Source: Algimonas arctica
GTDB lineage: Bacteria; Pseudomonadota; Alphaproteobacteria; Caulobacterales; Maricaulaceae
Direction of reading: 5' to 3'
Assembly (NCBI RefSeq): GCF_014652695.1
Contig: NZ_BMZH01000007.1
Coordinates: 105,792-169,791, forward strand
Length of the DNA: 64,000 nt
Shown one piece after another: positions 1 to 8,813 of this stretch. A model generated the notes under the pieces. That model did not search any database. It was not told where the DNA came from and saw only the letters and a program-made list of their open reading frames with translations. Position 1 is the stretch's first letter; every line of letters begins with the position of its first letter. Made by a program: the position numbers and the translations under genes.

Positions 1-3
1 TTG

Positions 4-32
4 AAACCAGCTTTTCTCGAGGCTGGTTTTTC
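4..32 (+). terminator. Rho-independent terminator of a gene left of the window
   Basis: An 8-bp stem (4-11 with 22-29) closes a 10-nt loop and runs into a short T tract. It probably ends a plus-strand gene lying before the window. A second small stem (85-90 with 103-108) follows in otherwise featureless sequence up to 116. Confidence 0.7.
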
Positions 33-116
33 TATGACAAAAAACGAACCCTGACGGCCTGCGTCATAAATAGGTTTTGTGGTTGCCCTTAATTTCCGAG
101 GGAAGGGCGTCAATAA

Positions 117-142
117 AAAGCCCGACCGAGGCCGGGCTTTAT
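117..142 (-). terminator. Terminator downstream of the ParB-like gene
   Basis: AAAGCCCG at 117-124 pairs with CGGGCTTT at 133-140, with A and T runs on both sides, so it can work in both directions. It lies 26 bp past the stop codon of the minus-strand gene ending at 168. Confidence 0.75.
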
Positions 143-167
143 TAAAACATATATGATAGGTCTCGGT

Positions 168-800
168 TTAAGCGGCTATGGCGTCCGGCGCCGCGTTTAT
201 CGAATGCGCGCCAGCGAGAATATCAGCAGGCTTTGCAAAAGGTCCGAGGTCATTAAAACACGTCAGCTGATCATCTGGTTTGGGGAGGGCTGCGTAGGCC
301 TGAGTCTGCGCAAAATTGATCATTTTAGCAAAGAAGGCTGCGCGGATAAGTCCATGGAGACGTGACAAAGTCAAAATATCGCGCACACACTGATGCGATA
401 TTTGGAAATGCGCCGTCAATTCGCTCACCGTGGATCCCGCCCGAAAGCGTTCAAGCACAGCGTCATAAAGGTCGGCGTTTGCGACAATCATGGGCGCGCG
501 GCGTTCAACGGCGGTGGTGTCAGTAATCAAGAGATAGGGAATTTTGACCAAGGACCGGGGGAGGCGTCCTTCAAAACTTAATCGTTTTATGGCGGCGAGC
601 CGTTTACGACCATCGACCACGATAAGTTTTCCAGCGCGTTTGATCGCGAGGATGGGCGAAAATAAACCGTATCGCGCAATGCTGTCTTGTAAGGTACGAA
701 TATCCCGCAGCTTTTTCCCGCAAAGAAGCGTGCTCCGGAGTAGCGAAAATTCCTCCACAGGGGCGTGGTTTGGAATCGGTGTGTATGCTGTGGACAACAT
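168..800 (-). CDS. ParB/Srx-fold N-terminal domain protein with helix-turn-helix
   Basis: A 210-residue protein. Residues about 10-75 resemble the ParB N-terminal (ParB/sulfiredoxin-fold) domain, with VVDGRKRLAA at 61-70 where ParB proteins carry their conserved G-x-R-R box. Residues about 121-148 look like a helix-turn-helix, and the C-terminus is short. A well-placed GGAGGT seven bases upstream supports the ATG at 800. No parA partner is visible, so this is probably not the main chromosomal ParB. It is more likely a stand-alone nucleoid or plasmid-like DNA-binding protein. The upstream region carries DnaA-box-like sequences. The family is fairly clear but the exact role is unknown. Confidence 0.7.
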   Translation of the reverse strand: MLSTAYTPIPNHAPVEEFSLLRSTLLCGKKLRDIRTLQDSIARYGLFSPILAIKRAGKLIVVDGRKRLAAIKRLSFEGRLPRSLVKIPYLLITDTTAVERRAPMIVANADLYDAVLERFRAGSTVSELTAHFQISHQCVRDILTLSRLHGLIRAAFFAKMINFAQTQAYAALPKPDDQLTCFNDLGPFAKPADILAGAHSINAAPDAIAA

Positions 801-998
801 AGGTAGACCTCCAACCGTGATGGTTAATAAGTATACTACGTGTCCAAACCTGACAGAGTTCCGACCAATAAATTAAAGTTCGACCAGAGTCTTTAACAAG
901 GTGTTAACCTTGGGGGGTCCTGAAATGGGACAGAGGGGGCTTGTAAACCTATCCACATTCTATTCACAGTGGGCTGTCGTCGCTGTGAGTTATCCCGA
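789..998. other. Intergenic region with DnaA-box-like 9-mers
   Basis: Near matches to TTATCCACA occur at 789-797 (reverse strand, TTGTCCACA, inside the first codons of the ParB-like gene), 949-957 (CTATCCACA) and 960-968 (CTATTCACA). A TTATCC core follows at 990. The region between ubiG and the ParB-like gene also contains a GTTAAC. The matches are imperfect and few, so an origin or DnaA-regulated promoter is only a possibility. Confidence 0.25.
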
Positions 999-1766
999 GG
1001 CTGGCTTGGTCGCCACCGTCACATAATTGATCGAAAGATCGTCTCCGATTCGCCATTGTTCTGTGATTGGATTAAGGCTCATGCCGATGACGTGTTCGAC
1101 GTTCAGTCCTGCTGCTGTGAGGTAAGTCTGTAATTCGCGGGGCGTTATGAACTTTTCATATTGATGGGTTCCGCGTGGCAGCCATCGCAGCACGTATTCC
1201 GCGCCGACAATGGCAAAGGCGAAGGCCTTGAACGTCCGGTTGATGGTCGAGCAGGTCATTAACCCGCCGGGCCGGACCATCGCCGCGCAGTCGGCGATAA
1301 AGTCGCGCGGGATGGCGACATGTTCGATCACTTCCATATTCAGAACAACATCGAATTTCGGTTCTTCCGCTTCGACCATTTGCTCGATTGTGCCGTGCCT
1401 GTAGTCGACAGTGACCCCCATTTGTTCGGCATGGGTTTTGGCTGTCTTGACGTTTCGTTCCAGCGCATCGACGCCTGTGACCGTGGCCCCTAAACGCACC
1501 ATCGGTTCGCAGAGTAGCCCCCCGCCGCACCCGATATCGAGCAGGCTTAGCCCTTCGAGCGGTTTATCGGCGTCCGGATCGCGGCCAAAATGCTCACACA
1601 CCGTATTTTTAATCATATCGATCCGCGCGCCATTCATCACGTGTAGCGGTCGGAACATGCCGTTTGGGTTCCACCAGTCATGCGCCATCCGCGAGAAGCT
1701 TTCCATCTCGCGGGGGTCGACAGACACGGACGTCAAATGTTCGGGAGTTGTCTCTGCGTGGGCCAT
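990..1766 (-). CDS. ubiG: Ubiquinone biosynthesis O-methyltransferase
   Basis: A 258-residue class I SAM methyltransferase. It performs both O-methylations of the ubiquinone ring (the 2-polyprenyl-6-hydroxyphenol and demethylubiquinol steps) in the cytoplasm or at the inner membrane. SAM motif I, LLDIGCGGG, is at about 75-83. The N-terminal block with F-x-x-M-A-x-x-W-W-x-P-x-G and the later VIEHV motif are typical of UbiG, and the length matches the family. It lies between the ParB-like gene and a CsbD-like gene transcribed the other way. Its partner ubiB lies 12 kb away. Confidence 0.95.
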   Translation of the reverse strand: MAHAETTPEHLTSVSVDPREMESFSRMAHDWWNPNGMFRPLHVMNGARIDMIKNTVCEHFGRDPDADKPLEGLSLLDIGCGGGLLCEPMVRLGATVTGVDALERNVKTAKTHAEQMGVTVDYRHGTIEQMVEAEEPKFDVVLNMEVIEHVAIPRDFIADCAAMVRPGGLMTCSTINRTFKAFAFAIVGAEYVLRWLPRGTHQYEKFITPRELQTYLTAAGLNVEHVIGMSLNPITEQWRIGDDLSINYVTVATKPASG

Positions 1767-1860
1767 AGCTCTTCATACGCATTAGCAGCGGTTTCGGAAC
1801 CTTAAAGCCTCAGTGCTCGTTATATTTATGTAACTCAACACGAACACACGGAGAATTAAG

Positions 1861-2028
1861 ATGGAAAGTGAACATATCAAAGCCGCCGGCAATAAAGTTA
1901 AAGGCAACGTCAAAGAATCCGTTGGTAAAGCCACGGATAACAAGAGTCTTGAAGCCAAAGGCAAAGCGGATAAATTAAAAGCCAAAGGCCAAGACACCAT
2001 TGGCGATATCAAAGACGCGCTCGAATAG
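1861..2028 (+). CDS. CsbD-like stress-response protein
   Basis: A 55-residue, very lysine-rich hydrophilic protein. The pattern IKAAGNKVKGNVKESVGKA followed by a second K-x-K-G-K-A block matches the CsbD family: small, probably disordered or helical proteins induced by general stress, with no known biochemical activity. A GGAG eight bases upstream supports the ATG. A strong terminator follows 22 bp after the stop, so it is probably monocistronic and abundantly transcribed. The antisense open frame over the same DNA has no family resemblance and is treated as a shadow. Confidence 0.88.
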   Translation: MESEHIKAAGNKVKGNVKESVGKATDNKSLEAKGKADKLKAKGQDTIGDIKDALE

Positions 2029-2049
2029 CGCCTAACTGATAGGTTTAAG

Positions 2050-2079
2050 AAAAAACCGGGCTCAAGGCCCGGTTTTTTT
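2050..2079. terminator. Bidirectional terminator between csbD-like and transaldolase genes
   Basis: CCGGGC (2056-2061) pairs with GCCCGG (2067-2072) around a 5-nt loop, with A and T runs on both sides. It can serve both convergent genes. Confidence 0.9.
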
Positions 2080-2099
2080 ATGCTTGGAAAGGGTCTGGA

Positions 2100-2750
2100 T
2101 TAGATCGACTGCCCGGACTTATTCCAGTCCTTCATAAAGCCTTCCAACCCTTTGTCCGTCAGCGGATGATTGGCGAGTGATTTGATAACGCTTGGCGGCG
2201 CGGTGATGACGTCAGCGCCGACGAGGGCGCATTCTTTGACGTGGTTGGCGGACCGGATCGACGCGGCGAGCACTTCGGTCTCATAGCCAAAATTGTCATA
2301 AATCGCGCGGATGTCTTGGATCAATTCCATGCCATCCAATGTAATGTCGTCTAACCGTCCGATGAAGGGCGAAATATAGGTCGCGCCGACTTTCGCCGCG
2401 AGCAGCGCTTGATTAGGCGAGAAGCAGAGCGTGACATTGGTCGGAATGCCTTTGGATGATAATTCCTTACAGGCTTTCAGCCCGTCTAACGTGAGCGGAA
2501 GTTTGACGCACACATTGTCAGCAATCTTGCGCAGAATTTCGCCTTCGCGGACCATATCATCGGCGGATGTGGCAATCACTTCGGCCGAGACATGGCCATC
2601 CGTCAGGCCACAAATTTCCTTCACAACCTCTTTGAAATCCCGTCCGGATTTCGCGATAATGGATGGGTTGGTTGTGACACCATCCACAAGGCCGATTGCG
2701 GCAAGCTCTTTGATGGCGTCTATATCAGCGGAATCGACAAAGAATTTCAT
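2100..2750 (-). CDS. tal: Transaldolase, short TalC/FSA-like form
   Basis: A 216-residue single-domain aldolase. Transaldolase moves a dihydroxyacetone unit between sugar phosphates in the pentose phosphate pathway. The protein opens [10 protein letters not shown], has TTNPS at 26-30, and carries the Schiff-base lysine in VKLPLT (about K83), all hallmarks of the small transaldolase/fructose-6-phosphate aldolase group. Length (about 215-220) decides the start: an upstream in-frame start at 2831 would add 27 unrelated residues and run to the edge of priA. The gene is divergent from priA. Whether it is a true transaldolase or an F6P aldolase cannot be settled by eye. Confidence 0.93.
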   Translation of the reverse strand: MKFFVDSADIDAIKELAAIGLVDGVTTNPSIIAKSGRDFKEVVKEICGLTDGHVSAEVIATSADDMVREGEILRKIADNVCVKLPLTLDGLKACKELSSKGIPTNVTLCFSPNQALLAAKVGATYISPFIGRLDDITLDGMELIQDIRAIYDNFGYETEVLAASIRSANHVKECALVGADVITAPPSVIKSLANHPLTDKGLEGFMKDWNKSGQSI

Positions 2751-2836
2751 GATAGGGTCCCATTCAGTAGTGGCCGATTCTGTATTTGGCCAGAAAGTAT
2801 CAATATGACAGCGTTGGACATACGTTACCACGATCT

Positions 2837-4996
2837 ATGAGTCGACAAAACGTTCAAATCCTTTTTCCGGTCAATGTGCCGGGGGCGTTTGATTACGCTG
2901 TGCCTGACGGGGTGCGCGTCGATCGCGGTGATATCGTCTTTGCGCCGATCGGTAAGCAGATGAAGCTGGGCGTTGTGATGAGTGTGGGCGCGGCTGATGT
3001 AGGCCGTGAGCTCAAGGAAATCGCAGAGGTCAAAGCCACGCGTCCGCTGCCGGAACCGATGCTCGATTTTATCAACTGGGTCGCGCGCTATAATGTCGCC
3101 TCGCCGGGCCAAGTGTTGCGCATGGTTTTGCGGAGTTGGAAGGCCCTCGACCCATCCCCGATTGCGACGCTCTATGAGCCGACGGGGCAGCGCCCCTCAA
3201 ACCTCACGCCGGCCCGCCGTGCGGCTCTCGATGAAGGGGGGCCGTTCCCCGCGCGCGCGGCCGAGATAGCGGCGCGCGCCGGTATCTCGGCGGGCGTGGT
3301 CAAAGGTATGGTCAAGGTCGGATTGATGCGGGCCGATGCCCGTCCCGTTGATCCGCCCTTTGCTGAACCTGATCCAAATATGAAAGGCCGCGCGCTCTCG
3401 CCTGCGCAAAATGCCGCCGCCGCTGACCTCGTCGCGCAAGTTAAAAAAAATGCCTATTCCGCCTCATTGCTCGACGGGGTGACTGGATCAGGTAAGACGG
3501 AAGTCTATTTCGAAGCGGTTGCCGAAGCGCTGCGGCAGGGACGCCAAGTCTTGATACTTGTGCCGGAAATTGCGCTAACCCAAGCGGGCCTCTCGCGATT
3601 TGAGGCGCGGTTTGGGGCCGAGCCCGTTGCATGGCACTCTGGCATCACGGACATGGCCCGCCGCCGGGCGTGGCGCGAAGTCGCGTCGGGACGGGCTAAA
3701 TTAGTCGTTGGCGCGCGCTCAGCGCTCTTTCTGCCAGCGGCGAACCTGGGTCTGATTGTCGTCGACGAAGAACATGACACCTCGTTCAAACAAGAAGAGG
3801 GCGTGATTTATAATGCGCGCGATATGGCTGTGCTGCGCGGCCGATTAGAAGACCGACCTGTGATCTTGGCTTCGGCCACACCGAGCCTCGAGAGCCTCCA
3901 CAATGCGCGCTTGGGGCGCTACGCCCATATCATTTTGCCGGAACGTCCCGGCGCGATCACCTTGCCGGAAATCGGCCTGATCGACATGAAAATCCATAAG
4001 CCGGAACGCGGGTCATTCCTCAGCGAACCGATGGTTAAGGCGGTCGCGGAGCGGATCGGGCGCGGTGAGCAATCGCTGCTCTATATGAACCGTCGGGGCT
4101 ATGCGCCGCTGATCTTATGTAAAGCCTGCGGCGCCCGGCTCAAAAGTCCGGACACGGATAGTTGGTTGGTTGAGCACCGCGCGACGGGCAGGGCTGTCTG
4201 TCACCTGACAGGGTTTTCGATGCGGATGCCGAAAAAATGCCCGAACTGTGACGCGGAGGATGGGTTGACATCGATTGGTCCCGGGGTCGAACGGATCGCA
4301 GACGAAGCGCAGTCCCATTTCCCGCACGCCCGCGTCGAAATTCTTAGCTCGGACACGACGTCAACGCCGGAGGAAATTAAGGAACGGCTGGGCCGCATGG
4401 AGCGCGGCGAGATTGATATTCTCGTCGGCACACAAATGGTCGTGAAGGGCCACAATTTCCCTAAGCTGACCTTTGTTGGCGTGGTCGACGGTGACTTGCT
4501 GATGGGCGGCTCAGACCCGCGCGCAGGTGAACGCACCTATCAGACGCTGGTGCAGGTCGCAGGCCGTGCAGGCCGCGCCGATATGGCCGGCGAAGCCCTG
4601 ATCCAGACCCACCATCCGGAGCATGAGGCGCTGCAAGCGCTTGTCGCGGGCGACCGCGATATGTTTATCGGCGTTGAAATGGCGATGCGCGAAATGCTCG
4701 GCCTGCCGCCCTATGGCCGGATCGCGGCGGTCATCATCTGGGGGCCAGATATGAAAAAGGCCAAAGCTCTCGCCGTGGATTTCGTCACCAAAGCGCCGCG
4801 CGCGGACGGGGTCGAAATCTTAGGGCCAAGTGAGGCGCCGATTTCGCGGCTGCGCGGTCTCTATCGCTATCGGCTGTTCGTGACCGCAGAACCGAGCGTC
4901 AACCTATCCAAATATATGGCGGCCTGGCGGGCCAAAGCGAAAGTGCCGACGAAGTATAAGATCCAAGTCGATATTGATCCGCAGAGTTTTGTTTGA
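2837..4996 (+). CDS. priA: Primosomal protein N' (replication-restart helicase PriA)
   Basis: A 719-residue superfamily 2 helicase that recognises stalled forks and reloads the replisome. The N-terminal 3'-end-binding region is followed by Walker A GVTGSGKT (214-221), the DEEH box (310-313) and the helicase C-terminal half with VGTQMVVKGHNFP. The zinc region is reduced. C428, C431, C455, C468 and C471 remain, while the second C-x-x-C is replaced by S-P-D-T and the fourth pair has lost one cysteine (CHLTG). From memory, related alphaproteobacterial PriA proteins share this variant. The start at 2837 gives the normal N-terminus. An earlier start at 2786 would add 17 unrelated residues. Confidence 0.95.
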   Translation: MSRQNVQILFPVNVPGAFDYAVPDGVRVDRGDIVFAPIGKQMKLGVVMSVGAADVGRELKEIAEVKATRPLPEPMLDFINWVARYNVASPGQVLRMVLRSWKALDPSPIATLYEPTGQRPSNLTPARRAALDEGGPFPARAAEIAARAGISAGVVKGMVKVGLMRADARPVDPPFAEPDPNMKGRALSPAQNAAAADLVAQVKKNAYSASLLDGVTGSGKTEVYFEAVAEALRQGRQVLILVPEIALTQAGLSRFEARFGAEPVAWHSGITDMARRRAWREVASGRAKLVVGARSALFLPAANLGLIVVDEEHDTSFKQEEGVIYNARDMAVLRGRLEDRPVILASATPSLESLHNARLGRYAHIILPERPGAITLPEIGLIDMKIHKPERGSFLSEPMVKAVAERIGRGEQSLLYMNRRGYAPLILCKACGARLKSPDTDSWLVEHRATGRAVCHLTGFSMRMPKKCPNCDAEDGLTSIGPGVERIADEAQSHFPHARVEILSSDTTSTPEEIKERLGRMERGEIDILVGTQMVVKGHNFPKLTFVGVVDGDLLMGGSDPRAGERTYQTLVQVAGRAGRADMAGEALIQTHHPEHEALQALVAGDRDMFIGVEMAMREMLGLPPYGRIAAVIIWGPDMKKAKALAVDFVTKAPRADGVEILGPSEAPISRLRGLYRYRLFVTAEPSVNLSKYMAAWRAKAKVPTKYKIQVDIDPQSFV

Positions 4997-5003
4997 GGTC
5001 GCT

Positions 5004-5411
5004 ATGAACGGTTTTGAAGACGCAGAAGGAGTCTTGATTTGACTGGGGTCATATTATGTCCGCTTAAAGCGGCTACGGGAAATAGATGCAGATAGCGGTA
5101 TGGAGACGATGCTCATTGAGGTTCGAGCAGGAGGCTTTCATGGCCGTGTTCGAGATGGCACTTTGGCGGGTGTTTCGCAGTTTTATGACGAACTCAATAT
5201 TCTCTACAAAACATTGTCAGGGACTGCGACGCTAAGCAGCTATGACGGATTCCGACTGATGTTGGAAGCACGTCGCGGGCAAATTCATATCCATGTTGTC
5301 GTCCTCGACGGTTCCACCAAACAATCAAAACTTAGCTTTGATTATTCGATCGATCAGTCGTTTATGCCCCTGATCATAAAGGGCATAAAGCGCGAGTTTC
5401 TCCAAGGTTGA
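5004..5411 (+). pseudogene. Small WapI-like protein gene interrupted by one in-frame TGA
   Basis: An ATG at 5004 with GAGG five bases upstream begins eight bases after the priA stop. It reads 12 codons and hits TGA at 5040-5042. The same frame then stays open to 5411 with protein-like sequence (GSYYVRLKRLRE, later GGFHGRVRDG and SFDYSIDQSF). The remaining start candidate, ATG 5100, would give 103 residues but cut away plausible coding sequence. The pattern with L-x-x-L-x-G-x-A-x-L and a late DQS-F resembles WapI-type immunity proteins, a weak call. It is most simply a recent nonsense mutation. Readthrough or a CTG start at 5043 are less likely. Confidence 0.55.
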
Positions 5412-5424
5412 CTAAGGCGCAGCC

Positions 5425-6720
5425 CTAAACAGCCTTAAACGGATCCCGCATCAAGATAACGTCGTCGCGTTCCGGTGATGTGCTGACCATGCCAACCGGG
5501 CAGCCGATGAGCTCTTCGATGTGGCGGACATATTTGACGGCCTCAGCGGGGAGGTCGGCCCAGCTGCGCGCGCCGCGTGTGCTGCCTTGCCATCCGGGCA
5601 TCGTTTCATAGATCGGCTTTACATTGGCTTGCTGGGTCGCGCCCGCAGGCAATCGTTTCATGATCTTGCCGTCGACTTTATAGCCCGTGCAAATCTTCAG
5701 CTCTGGAAAGCCGTCCAGCACGTCGAGTTTGGTCAGAGCGATGCCCGTGATGCCGCCTGTGATGATCGCTTGGCGCACCATAACGGCGTCAAACCAGCCG
5801 CAGCGGCGCTTACGCCCGGTGACTGTGCCAAATTCATGACCGCGTTCGCCGAGCCGTTGCCCGACAGCGTCATCCAGCTCCGTCGGGAACGGACCTTCGC
5901 CAACGCGCGTCGTGTAAGCTTTGGTAATGCCCAACACATAGTTGAGCGAGCGGGGGCCGATGCCTGTCCCGGCCGCCGCTTGTCCGGCAATTGTGTTGGA
6001 ACTGGTGACAAAGGGATAGGTGCCGTGATCGATATCGAGCATCGCGCCTTGTGCGCCTTCGAACAGGATTTTCTGTTCTGATTTTTGTGCATCATCCAAC
6101 ACCTGCCAAACAGGGGCCATGAACGGCAGAATGTGCGGCGCGACGTCGAGGAGTTTTTGCGTCAATTCCTCGGCATTTGTCTCTGGATGGCCAAGGCCAA
6201 CCCGCAGCGCATTATGGTGATGCAGCAGGTTATCAACGCGTTCTTTCAAATGCACTGGATCGTTCAGATCGCAGACACGAATGGCGCGACGCGCCACTTT
6301 GTCTTCATAAGCGGGGCCAATCCCGCGCTTGGTTGTGCCAATTTTTATGCCATCGACGCGGTTTTCGCGAATCCCGTCGAGTTCCGAGTGGATCGGCAGA
6401 ATCAGCGCCGCGCTTTCGGATATTTTCAGATTATCCGGCGTAATCTTCACGCCTTGTGCGCGGATGCGCGCAACTTCGTCGAGAAACGCCCACGGGTCGA
6501 GCACGACGCCGTTGCCGATGACAGACAGTTTGCCGCCGCGCACAATTCCAGACGGAAGAAGCGAGAGCTTATAAACCGTCCCGTCCACAACGAGCGTATG
6601 GCCCGCATTATGGCCGCCCTGAAAGCGGGCAACCACGTCGGCCCGGCTCGATAGCCAGTCAACGATTTTGCCTTTTCCTTCGTCTCCCCATTGGGAGCCG
6701 ACGACGACGACATTAGCCAT
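5425..6720 (-). CDS. purA: Adenylosuccinate synthetase
   Basis: A 431-residue cytoplasmic enzyme that joins IMP and aspartate using GTP, the first committed step from IMP to AMP. The N-terminal P-loop-like WGDEGKGK is at 11-18, followed by GGHNAGHT, and further family blocks ([35 protein letters not shown]) are all intact. Length equals the usual 430. It is downstream of the PagL-like gene on the same strand, separated by 80 bp. Confidence 0.98.
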   Translation of the reverse strand: MANVVVVGSQWGDEGKGKIVDWLSSRADVVARFQGGHNAGHTLVVDGTVYKLSLLPSGIVRGGKLSVIGNGVVLDPWAFLDEVARIRAQGVKITPDNLKISESAALILPIHSELDGIRENRVDGIKIGTTKRGIGPAYEDKVARRAIRVCDLNDPVHLKERVDNLLHHHNALRVGLGHPETNAEELTQKLLDVAPHILPFMAPVWQVLDDAQKSEQKILFEGAQGAMLDIDHGTYPFVTSSNTIAGQAAAGTGIGPRSLNYVLGITKAYTTRVGEGPFPTELDDAVGQRLGERGHEFGTVTGRKRRCGWFDAVMVRQAIITGGITGIALTKLDVLDGFPELKICTGYKVDGKIMKRLPAGATQQANVKPIYETMPGWQGSTRGARSWADLPAEAVKYVRHIEELIGCPVGMVSTSPERDDVILMRDPFKAV

Positions 6721-6800
6721 GAATTATCCTTTGCCCGGACGCTCTGTATTGCACCGCAGGCGGTCTAGCGAAAAGGTAAGCAAAAGGCGAGGGGGTAAGG

Positions 6801-7457
6801 TTAGTCGAAACGGTAAGACAAACGTCCGCCCAGCACGTCCAAACCCTCATTTGAGCCACTGGTCAAAATTTTCCCGTTGGAGAGATGCTCGACATAGACT
6901 TCCGTTGCCCAATGCTCGCTGACTCGAAGCCCCAATGTGAGGGCTTCGCGGAAGAGAACGCGGGACCCAAATTCGATCTCACTGTTTAAACTCTCAAAAT
7001 AAGGGATGTTCTCAGACCGGATACGGGCCAATTGCGCTGGGGTGATCGTTACTGTCCCGTTCAACGCGGCAACAACGGCCGGATCATCAAAATAGGACGG
7101 CAGGGGCACTTCCTTCGTGCCGTCATGGACGACGAGCCCGAACGCGAAATCAAAGTAAAGCTTTTCGCCTAATGTCTGTCGCCACAAGAGGCCCGCCCCG
7201 CCATAGCTTGTATTGCCTTCGAGGTTCAACGATCCGCCAAGGTAAGGCTGTGGCGAGAGGGCCCATTTCAAGAACTCTGGCTCTTCAAAAATAATTTCGG
7301 CATTGATCGCGGCAGACGTTTCTTTGCCTTTTTTGCCGCCGAGGCCAAAAATTTCAATGTCATGTTGATGGGCACCGACGCGAATCTCGCTGACTTGCGC
7401 CATGGCTGGCACGGATAAACCTAGTGCCGTGACTAGACCAAGAATAAGCGTTTTCAT
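6801..7457 (-). CDS. Acyloxyacyl hydrolase, PagL-like lipid A 3-O-deacylase
   Basis: A 218-residue outer-membrane protein with a signal peptide ending near AMA-Q (residue 20) and alternating beta-barrel segments ending in the aromatic SYRFD. Near the C-terminus EVYVEHLSNGKI supplies H191 and S193, and E204 follows. This spacing is close to the His-Ser-Glu triad of PagL, which removes the 3-linked acyl chain of lipid A. AGAGGT sits eight bases before the ATG. The barrel is longer than PagL of Pseudomonas, with an inserted loop at about 112-150. The enzymatic call rests on the C-terminal motif. Confidence 0.78.
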   Translation of the reverse strand: MKTLILGLVTALGLSVPAMAQVSEIRVGAHQHDIEIFGLGGKKGKETSAAINAEIIFEEPEFLKWALSPQPYLGGSLNLEGNTSYGGAGLLWRQTLGEKLYFDFAFGLVVHDGTKEVPLPSYFDDPAVVAALNGTVTITPAQLARIRSENIPYFESLNSEIEFGSRVLFREALTLGLRVSEHWATEVYVEHLSNGKILTSGSNEGLDVLGGRLSYRFD

Positions 7458-7618
7458 CGGATATACCTCTAAGACATTCGTAAAGGGGCTTTGACGCGGA
7501 ATGGTAAAGGGGTCAACAAGATCAGGTAATCCAGTGTCAGGGTCGTCGCGATCTGTTCGTGTCTAAACTTGCATCTGATGGCTTGCTTGCGTGGCCGCTC
7601 CGCCATAAATCGCGGGCC

Positions 7619-8068
7619 ATGCGAGATTATACTGATGTTGAAATGCAAATTGCGGGCGTGTTGGACGGGGAACCGAACCGAACGGCTCGGCTGGCCACTG
7701 TCGCCTGCCTGTTAAGCCAAGCGTTTGATGATTTTTATTGGACCGGATTCTATCTGGTTGACCCTGATAAGCCGACAGAACTGGTTGTCGGGCCGTATCA
7801 AGGCACGCTGGGATGTTTGCGTATTCCGTTTGGGCGCGGCGTTTGCGGCATTGCGGCGATGGACCGCGAGACGCAAGTGGTCGAGGATGTGCATGCGTTT
7901 CCAGGACATATTGCGTGTGACGCGGCGAGCCAGTCCGAAGTTGTCGTCCCTGTATTCGACGAGGAGACGCTCATTGGTGTGCTGGATGTCGATAGTGCTC
8001 AAAAAGGCTCATTTGACCAGAGCGACGCCGACGCGCTGGAGCGGATCGCCGCAATGATCGCTATCTAG
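7619..8068 (+). CDS. msrC: Free methionine-(R)-sulfoxide reductase (GAF type)
   Basis: A 149-residue single GAF-domain enzyme that reduces free methionine-R-sulfoxide. The three redox cysteines C66, C76 and C100 keep the spacing known from the E. coli enzyme (10 and 24 residues), in the motifs GCLRIPFGRGVCG and HIACDAASQSE. The ATG at 7619 matches the usual N-terminus. A GTG at 7559 would add 20 residues with no family support, and neither start has a strong ribosome site. The stop codon overlaps that of the convergent moeB-like gene by four bases. Confidence 0.92.
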   Translation: MRDYTDVEMQIAGVLDGEPNRTARLATVACLLSQAFDDFYWTGFYLVDPDKPTELVVGPYQGTLGCLRIPFGRGVCGIAAMDRETQVVEDVHAFPGHIACDAASQSEVVVPVFDEETLIGVLDVDSAQKGSFDQSDADALERIAAMIAI

Positions 8069-8802
8069 CGGTCGCCGCACGCCGGACAAGCCGGGTCGCG
8101 CGCCAATTTGACGGTGCGGCTTTCCGCGCTGAGGCCATCATACATCCAAAGGCGACCGTGCAAGGGTATGCCGGCGCCGGTGATCCATTTGATCGTTTCC
8201 ATCGCCATCATAGACCCTGTGATTCCCGTTAACGCGCCGACGACGCCGACCTCTGCGCACGTCTCTTCTTGCGGCGGAAGATCGGGTACAAAACAACGGT
8301 AGCATGGACCGGGTTGGGCGAAAATTCCGACTTGCGTATCAAACCGCCCGACTGCGCCAGAGATAAGCGGTATGCCCAGCGCGAGCGCCGCATCATTGAT
8401 CATAAACCGCGTTGCAAAACGATCCGAGCCATCCAAAATAAGGTCATGGTGTTGCAACAATTTCGCGGCATTCTCGCGGGATAGGCGGGACGGGGTCGGT
8501 GTGACGGTAACGTCCGGGTTGACCGCGCGAAGCCGTGTGGCCAACGCCCCGACTTTGGATTGCCCTAGATTATCGGTTTCAAATTGAATTTGCCGTTGCA
8601 GGTTTGATAGGCTGACGGTGTCGTCATCGAACAGCGTGATTTGTCCAACCCCTGCCGCGGCTAGATAAAGCGCCGCGGGTCCGCCCAAACCGCCCGCACC
8701 GACAATGGCGACGTTCGCTGCCAGCAGCGCATTTTGTCCGCTCCCTCCGATCTCTTTGAGAACGAGGTGGCGGGCATAACGCTCTATTTGATCAGCCTTC
8801 AT
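8065..8802 (-). CDS. moeB: MoeB/ThiF-family sulfur-carrier adenylyltransferase
   Basis: A 245-residue E1-like enzyme that adenylates the C-terminal glycine of a ubiquitin-like sulfur carrier (MoaD or ThiS). It has the nucleotide loop GAGGLG (35-40), the conserved FDDDTVSLSNLQRQ block, structural zinc cysteines C167, C170, C239 and C242, and C182 at the E1 catalytic position. There is no rhodanese domain. It lies 11 bp after cysK, so the two are probably co-transcribed. Whether it serves molybdopterin or thiamine synthesis is not decided, since neither moaD nor thiS is in view. Confidence 0.9.
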   Translation of the reverse strand: MKADQIERYARHLVLKEIGGSGQNALLAANVAIVGAGGLGGPAALYLAAAGVGQITLFDDDTVSLSNLQRQIQFETDNLGQSKVGALATRLRAVNPDVTVTPTPSRLSRENAAKLLQHHDLILDGSDRFATRFMINDAALALGIPLISGAVGRFDTQVGIFAQPGPCYRCFVPDLPPQEETCAEVGVVGALTGITGSMMAMETIKWITGAGIPLHGRLWMYDGLSAESRTVKLARDPACPACGDR

Positions 8803-8813
8803 GAGCGCTGAGG

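Noticed and set aside
1782..2012. Minus-strand open frame of 76 residues opposite the CsbD-like gene
   Set aside because: No ribosome site or family match. The plus strand has a good ribosome site and a clear CsbD pattern.
5521..6081. 186-residue plus-strand frame inside purA
   Set aside because: Antisense shadow of the intact purA gene, with no signature of its own.
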